Assembly (NCBI GenBank): GCA_029864735.1
Contig: JAOTSW010000005.1
Location: 1-35,568, forward strand
Length of the DNA stretch: 35,568 nucleotides
Reading direction: 5' to 3'
DNA from: Chromatiales bacterium
GTDB taxonomy: Bacteria > Pseudomonadota > Gammaproteobacteria > Steroidobacterales > BM003
A program made the translations under genes and the position numbers. Positions 30,387 through 35,568 of this stretch are shown piece after piece. Within the stretch, counting starts at the first letter, position 1, and the number at the start of each line of letters is the position of its first letter. The notes under the pieces were generated by a model. It had not been told where the DNA came from and did no database searches. It saw nothing but the letters and a program-made list of their open reading frames with translations.

Positions 30387-32110
30387 GCAAGTCCGCGGTT
30401 TTTGAGCAGAATTTGAAACGGATCCGCTTGCGGGTCAGTTTTGTAATGAGCATTCTGCTTTTGGCAGGAATGGCGCTGGCTGCCCGGTCCCTGGACTTGC
30501 AGGTGCTCAGCAATGCCTTCCTGGCGGAGCAGGGCGAAGCTCGTCATATTCGCATCGTGCCCATCGTTGCGCCGCGCGGCCCGATTACCGATCGCAATGG
30601 CGAGCCCCTGGCGATCAGCACTCCTGTGGATAGCGTCTGGGTGAATCCCAGGATCGTGGCCGATGCCACTGATCGGCTTCCCGAGCTGGCGCGTTCCATG
30701 GAAGTGAAGCCGGATTGGCTCAAGCGCCGAATCGCCTCCAACATGAATCGCGAATTCCTGTTCCTGCAGAGACACATGTCGCCGGAACGGGCTCTTCGGG
30801 TTGAGAAACTTAATATTCCCGGCGTGTACTTGCAGCGTGAATATCATCGCTATTATCCGGCCGGAGAAGTCACCGGTCACCTGCTGGGCTTCACGGATAT
30901 TGATGACCGTGGGCAGGAAGGTCTTGAGCTGGCCTATGACGGTTGGCTCGCCGGTGAGCCAGGCTTCAAGCGGGTGTTGCGCGATCGTCGCGGCAACACC
31001 ATTGAGGTCGAACAGGTAGAGCCGTTACAGCAAGGTCAGCCCCTGGAGCTGAGTCTGGACCTGCGTATCCAGTACCTGGCCTACCGCGAGTTGAAGGCCG
31101 CGGTGAAAGCCAACAATGCCAAGTCCGGTTCTATCGTGGTTATTGATGTAACCACTGGCGAAGTGTTGGCCATGGCGAACCAGCCATCCTTCAACCCCAA
31201 CGACCGCTCGGAATTCCGACCGGCCCGCTATCGCAACCGCGCGGTGACCGATATTTTCGAACCCGGTTCAAGCATCAAGCCCTTTGTGATAGCGGCGGCG
31301 CTGGAAAGCGGAACCTTCCGCAGTGACTCCACCGTGGATACCTCGCCGGGATCGTTCAAGGTAGGCAGCAAACTGATCCAGGACAAGCACAACCTGGGCA
31401 ACATAAGCCTGGCTACGGTACTGACCAAGTCCAGTAACGTGGGGGTCACCAAGATCGCCATGGAACTGGAAGCGCGGTACATGTGGAACACCTTTTCCCA
31501 GTTCGGTTTCGGCGCCCTGACCGGCAGCGGTCTGCCGGCCGAGTCAGCCGGCTTGCTGGCCAACTACAATAGTTGGCGCCCCATCAGCCAGGCCACCATG
31601 TCCTACGGCTATGGTATGTCGGTGACCCTGCTTCAGCTTACCGAGGCCTACGCCACACTGGCCAATCATGGTGAGCACCTGCCGATAAGTTTGTTGCGCC
31701 TTGATGAGGCGCCTCGGGGTGACCGGGTCGTCTCCCCGGCCACCGCGCGCGCGTTGATTGAAATGATGGAAACGGTTGTCGCCGATGGAGGCACCGGCAC
31801 CCTCGCCGCGGTGAACGGCTACCAGGTAGCAGGCAAGACCGGTACTTCGTGGAAAGCTGATGCCGGCGGGTATTCCCAGGACCGGTACGTGGCGGTATTC
31901 GCTGGCCTGGCGCCGGCGAGCAACCCGCGTCTGGCAACGGTCGTGATGCTCGATGAGCCATCAGCCGGCAAGTTTTATGGTGGTGAAGTAGCCGCCCCGG
32001 TTTTTTCCAATGTCACCTCTGGCGCGCTGCGCCTGCTTGCTGTTGCGCCGGACAATGTTCCCCGTCGTCGGCCCGGGGAAATAATCCAGGCTATGAGGGA
32101 CAGGCCATGA
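30383..32110 (+). CDS. ftsI: Peptidoglycan D,D-transpeptidase FtsI (PBP3)
   Basis: EPGSSIKPF (SxxK), KSSNVG (SxN), AGKTGTSWKA (KTG). Confidence 0.97.
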   Translation: MSKSAVFEQNLKRIRLRVSFVMSILLLAGMALAARSLDLQVLSNAFLAEQGEARHIRIVPIVAPRGPITDRNGEPLAISTPVDSVWVNPRIVADATDRLPELARSMEVKPDWLKRRIASNMNREFLFLQRHMSPERALRVEKLNIPGVYLQREYHRYYPAGEVTGHLLGFTDIDDRGQEGLELAYDGWLAGEPGFKRVLRDRRGNTIEVEQVEPLQQGQPLELSLDLRIQYLAYRELKAAVKANNAKSGSIVVIDVTTGEVLAMANQPSFNPNDRSEFRPARYRNRAVTDIFEPGSSIKPFVIAAALESGTFRSDSTVDTSPGSFKVGSKLIQDKHNLGNISLATVLTKSSNVGVTKIAMELEARYMWNTFSQFGFGALTGSGLPAESAGLLANYNSWRPISQATMSYGYGMSVTLLQLTEAYATLANHGEHLPISLLRLDEAPRGDRVVSPATARALIEMMETVVADGGTGTLAAVNGYQVAGKTGTSWKADAGGYSQDRYVAVFAGLAPASNPRLATVVMLDEPSAGKFYGGEVAAPVFSNVTSGALRLLAVAPDNVPRRRPGEIIQAMRDRP

Positions 32111-33603
32111 GCGCCGCCATGCAGACACTTGGCGAATTGCTGGGCACCCACGTGCCAAAGAACTGGCGCGGACTGCCGGTGCCGGATATTTCCCTGGATG
32201 CCAGGGAAGTGGAAGCGGGCGGAATGTTCCTGGCCTGCGCCGGACACAGCGGGCATGGGCTTGATTACCTGGAGCAGGCCCGGGAGGCCGGCGCCGGGGT
32301 GGTGGCCTGGGAGCCGGTGGCGGGTGTCACGGCACCCGAGAGCAATGAGCTCAAATGTTTCCCGGTACCCGGATTACGCGAGCAGCTGGGAGAGCTGGCC
32401 GATCGTTTCTTCCGGCAGCCGTCCAGCCGATTGAGTGTTTCCGGCATCACCGGTACCAATGGCAAGACCTCTTGCGCCTGGTTGCTGGCCAGTGCCTTGC
32501 AGCGCCTGGGTATCAACGCCGCCATGATTGGCACCATCGGTTGGGGTGTCCCCGGGCAATTGCATGCCGTTGAGTTGACTACGCCCGATGTGATCACCGT
32601 GCATCGCCAGTTGGCGCAAATGGTCGCGTGGGGCGCCTCCCACGTGGTCATGGAGGTTTCCTCTCATGCCCTGGACCAGGGTCGTGTGGATTCAGTGCAA
32701 TTTGCCAATGCCCTGTTCACCAACCTCAGTCGTGATCACCTGGATTACCACGGTGATATGGCCAGTTACGGCCAAGCCAAAAAACGCTTGTTCACCCGGC
32801 CCGGTCTAAAAATGGCGGCGGTGAATGTGGATGACGAGTTTGGCCTGGGCCTTTTCCGTAGTCTCGACGTCGCGATGCATCGGGTGGCGGTGGCTACCCG
32901 GGTTCGTCCGGAGTTACAGGAAGGCAGGTGGTTGCAGGCGGCGGACATCCAGACCCGGGATACCGGGCTGGTGCTGGGCCTGCGCTCCAGTTGGGGTGAT
33001 GCCACCCTGGAAAGCCCGCTGATTGGTGATTTCAACGCGGCAAACCTGATGCTGGTGCTTGCAGTTCTACTGGAAGAGGGTATTGAGCTGGACACAGCGG
33101 TCAGTGCCCTGGGGCAGGTGCTGGCGCCGCCCGGACGTATGCAGGCCCTGTCGCACGGCAACGGTGCGCCCCTGGTGATCGTGGATTTTGCCCATACACC
33201 CGACGCACTTGAGAAAGCGCTGTCCTCGGCACGCGCCCATTGTAGCGGTGAACTGTGGTGCGTGTTTGGCGCCGGCGGTGACCGGGATCGCGGCAAGCGG
33301 CCGTTGATGGGCGAGGTTGCTGCAAGGCTGGCCGATCGCCTGGTGATTACCAGTGACAACCCGAGGAACGAAGATCCCGAGGCCATCATCGCCGATATCC
33401 GCGAGGGCGTTGGAGATCACGGGCAGGTCATCGAGTTGAGTGATCGTGCCGAAGCAATTAATCACAGCATCGCCGCCGCTGGTTCAGATGACGTGGTGCT
33501 GATTGCGGGCAAGGGGCATGAGCAGTACCAGCAGATTGGAAGCCTGCGCAAGCCGTTTAGTGATCAGGCTTGTGCGGCCGCGGCGTTGGAGGGGCGAGCA
33601 TGA
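32107..33603 (+). CDS. murE: UDP-MurNAc-tripeptide synthetase MurE
   Basis: GITGTNGKTSCAWLLA, DNPRNEDPEAIIADI, AGKGHEQYQQI. Confidence 0.97.
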   Translation: MSAAMQTLGELLGTHVPKNWRGLPVPDISLDAREVEAGGMFLACAGHSGHGLDYLEQAREAGAGVVAWEPVAGVTAPESNELKCFPVPGLREQLGELADRFFRQPSSRLSVSGITGTNGKTSCAWLLASALQRLGINAAMIGTIGWGVPGQLHAVELTTPDVITVHRQLAQMVAWGASHVVMEVSSHALDQGRVDSVQFANALFTNLSRDHLDYHGDMASYGQAKKRLFTRPGLKMAAVNVDDEFGLGLFRSLDVAMHRVAVATRVRPELQEGRWLQAADIQTRDTGLVLGLRSSWGDATLESPLIGDFNAANLMLVLAVLLEEGIELDTAVSALGQVLAPPGRMQALSHGNGAPLVIVDFAHTPDALEKALSSARAHCSGELWCVFGAGGDRDRGKRPLMGEVAARLADRLVITSDNPRNEDPEAIIADIREGVGDHGQVIELSDRAEAINHSIAAAGSDDVVLIAGKGHEQYQQIGSLRKPFSDQACAAAALEGRA

Positions 33604-34973
33604 TTACCGGTTCGCTGAAAGAGGTCGCTCGTGACTTGCAGGCCCGCCTGGTGGGCGTGGACCGGGCATTCAGTGGCGTCACGACTGACAGCCGTGTTGT
33701 GCGCTCAGGTCAATTGTATGTTGCCTTGAAGGGCGACAGGTTTGATGGTCACGAGTACGCCGGGGATGCGGTCAATGCCGGCGCCGTTGGCTGTGTTGTG
33801 GACCATGAATGTGAGGGCGGCTTCAGCCAGGTACTGGTTGATGATACCCGGCTCGCGCTGGGTAGTCTGGCGAGGCAATGGCGCAGTCGTTTCGTCATTC
33901 CGGTGATCGGGGTAACCGGAAGTAATGGCAAGACCACTGTCAAAGAAATGATCGCCAGCGTGTTGGGCCAGAGAAAGAAAGTGCTGGCCACCCGGGGCAA
34001 CCTGAATAATGACATTGGTCTGCCGCTCACACTGTTCAACCTGTCCGCCGATCACCAGGTCGCGGTGGTTGAAATGGGCGCTAATCATCCCGGTGAAATT
34101 GATTACCTGACGAGCATTGCGAAGCCGGATGTTGCAGTACTGACTAATGCGGGGCCGGCTCACCTTGAGGGCTTTGGAAGCCTGGAAGGCGTGGCCAGGG
34201 CAAAGGGCGAAATGTTTGCCCGCCTGTCGGCCAAAGGCACGGCAATTATTAACCGCGATGACGATTTTTTTGATCTGTGGAAGGACCTGGCTGCGGGTAA
34301 GAATGTGGTGACCTTTGGTTTGGACGCCAGTGCCGATTTTCATGCTCGTCGCGAACCATCTTCCCGGATGGTTGGCGAGAAATTCACCCTTTGCACCCCA
34401 GTGGGTGAAGCGCCGGTTCGGCTGGCGCTGGCAGGGGTGCATAACACCCGAAATGCCCTGGCTGCTGCTGCCGCCTGTTTTGCAGTGGGTGTTGAGCTAG
34501 GTGACATCGTTGCCGGACTGGAACAGGTGGAACCTGTCTCCGGCAGATTGCAGTTTAACCGCGTTGCCAGCGGCGCCCTGATCTGCGACGACACATACAA
34601 CGCGAACCCGCTTTCCCTCAAGGCTGCCATGGAAACCCTGGCGGACATGCCCGGAATGCCCTGGTTGGTATTGGGAGACATGGGAGAGTTGGGCCCCGAT
34701 GCGGAACGTCTTCACCGGGAGTCTGGGGCACTTGCCAGGAAGCTCGGTGTGCAGCGCCTGTTTGGATTTGGCCCACTGTGTGCGTTTGCTGTGGAGGCCT
34801 TTGGCGAAGGTGGTCGGCATTTCACTGACCTGGATTCCCTGGTTAAAACCTTACTGGCCGGAATTGGCCCGGAGCATTGCGTGCTGGTGAAAGGTTCGCG
34901 TGCCATGCGCATGGAGCGCGTCGTTCAGGCGCTGACTGATAGCGCCGATAACCCGCTCAAGACAGGAAATTAA
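33600..34973 (+). CDS. murF: UDP-MurNAc-tripeptide:D-Ala-D-Ala ligase MurF
   Basis: GVTGSNGKTTVKEMIASVL, NLNNDIGLPLTLF, DDTYNANPLSLKAAM. ATG 33600 overlaps murE stop. Confidence 0.97.
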   Translation: MITGSLKEVARDLQARLVGVDRAFSGVTTDSRVVRSGQLYVALKGDRFDGHEYAGDAVNAGAVGCVVDHECEGGFSQVLVDDTRLALGSLARQWRSRFVIPVIGVTGSNGKTTVKEMIASVLGQRKKVLATRGNLNNDIGLPLTLFNLSADHQVAVVEMGANHPGEIDYLTSIAKPDVAVLTNAGPAHLEGFGSLEGVARAKGEMFARLSAKGTAIINRDDDFFDLWKDLAAGKNVVTFGLDASADFHARREPSSRMVGEKFTLCTPVGEAPVRLALAGVHNTRNALAAAAACFAVGVELGDIVAGLEQVEPVSGRLQFNRVASGALICDDTYNANPLSLKAAMETLADMPGMPWLVLGDMGELGPDAERLHRESGALARKLGVQRLFGFGPLCAFAVEAFGEGGRHFTDLDSLVKTLLAGIGPEHCVLVKGSRAMRMERVVQALTDSADNPLKTGN

Positions 34974-34975
34974 GA

Positions 34976-35568
34976 ATGCTGCTGTATTTGACTAAATGGC
35001 TGGCCCAGTTCGATCCGGGCTTCAATGTGTTCGGATACCTGACCATGCGCGCCATCCTGGGTGCGTTGACGGCCCTGGCCATTTGTTTCGTGGTTGGCCC
35101 GTTGATGATCAAGCATCTCCGTGTTCGCCAGATCGGCGAAAAAGTGCGCGACTACGGTCCAGAAACTCACCTGCTAAAGGCCGGTACGCCAACCATGGGC
35201 GGTGGCTTGATTATTATCGCGGTAGCGGTCAGCACCTTGTTGTGGGCCAATCTCACCAACCATTACGTGTGGTTGGTGGTGGGCACGATGTTGGCTTTCG
35301 GCGCTATCGGCTTTGTCGATGACTACAAGAAGCTCTACGTGGATGGCTCCGAAGGCATTGCACCCTGGACCAAGTTGTTCTGGCAGAGCGTTACCGCCCT
35401 GGCCGTGGTCATTACCTTGTATACCAGCGCCCGGTCTCCGGCTGAAACCTCTCTGCTGATTCCGTACATGAAAGATGTGCTGATCCCGATGGGTCTGTTC
35501 TACGTGCCATTTACTTATTTCGTGATCGTGGGAAGCAGCAACTCGGTGAACCTGACCGATGGCCTGGA
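34976..35568 (+). CDS. mraY: Phospho-N-acetylmuramoyl-pentapeptide-transferase MraY (truncated by window end)
   Basis: Manual translation from ATG 34976: MLLYLTKWLAQFDPGFNVFGYLTMRAILGALTAL...KAGTPTMGGGLII...GFVDDYKKLY...YFVIVGSSNSVNLTDGLD. Not listed in the ORF track because it is open at the 3' edge. Confidence 0.96.
   Translation, partial: MLLYLTKWLAQFDPGFNVFGYLTMRAILGALTALAICFVVGPLMIKHLRVRQIGEKVRDYGPETHLLKAGTPTMGGGLIIIAVAVSTLLWANLTNHYVWLVVGTMLAFGAIGFVDDYKKLYVDGSEGIAPWTKLFWQSVTALAVVITLYTSARSPAETSLLIPYMKDVLIPMGLFYVPFTYFVIVGSSNSVNLTDGL

Noticed and set aside
34996-35322. 108-aa + strand ORF at the window end
   Set aside because: Alternative frame of mraY; the true mraY frame starts at 34976 and runs off the edge.

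Overview
The window is a gene-dense, chromosomal core segment of a gammaproteobacterium (inferred from gene content and order). In order it holds: pgk-pyk; a penicillin-acylase-family Ntn-hydrolase; a MoxR-ATPase/VWA(CoxE-like) pair; a periplasmic PrxQ/Bcp-type peroxiredoxin; mgtE; the reverse-strand kdsD/kdsC/lptC/lptA/lptB/rpoN/hpf/ptsN/rapZ block with a CaCA antiporter (yrbG-like); ibaG-murA; a DegS/AlgW-type protease; petABC (cytochrome bc1); sspA-sspB; diaA/gmhA-like, yraN and lpoA; rsmI; rnpB (RNase P RNA); and the start of the dcw cluster (mraZ, rsmH, ftsL, ftsI, murE, murF, partial mraY). mraY runs off the window edge and is missing from the supplied ORF track in its correct frame. I found no mobile element, CRISPR array or defence island, and nothing I can defend as a new multi-gene system. 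The most interesting signals are: (1) two outer-membrane-homeostasis loci absent from their usual neighbourhoods (mlaFEDCB between yrbG and ibaG, dolP next to diaA), plus no NPr/ptsO gene next to rapZ; (2) several unexplained inverted repeats in regulatory positions (petA leader, sspA leader, lpoA/rsmI divergent region, AT-only palindrome after rnpB); (3) an intrinsic-terminator-like hairpin inside the rpoN operon between hpf and ptsN. Coordinates and motifs were read by eye; homology calls come from recognised motifs, not database searches.
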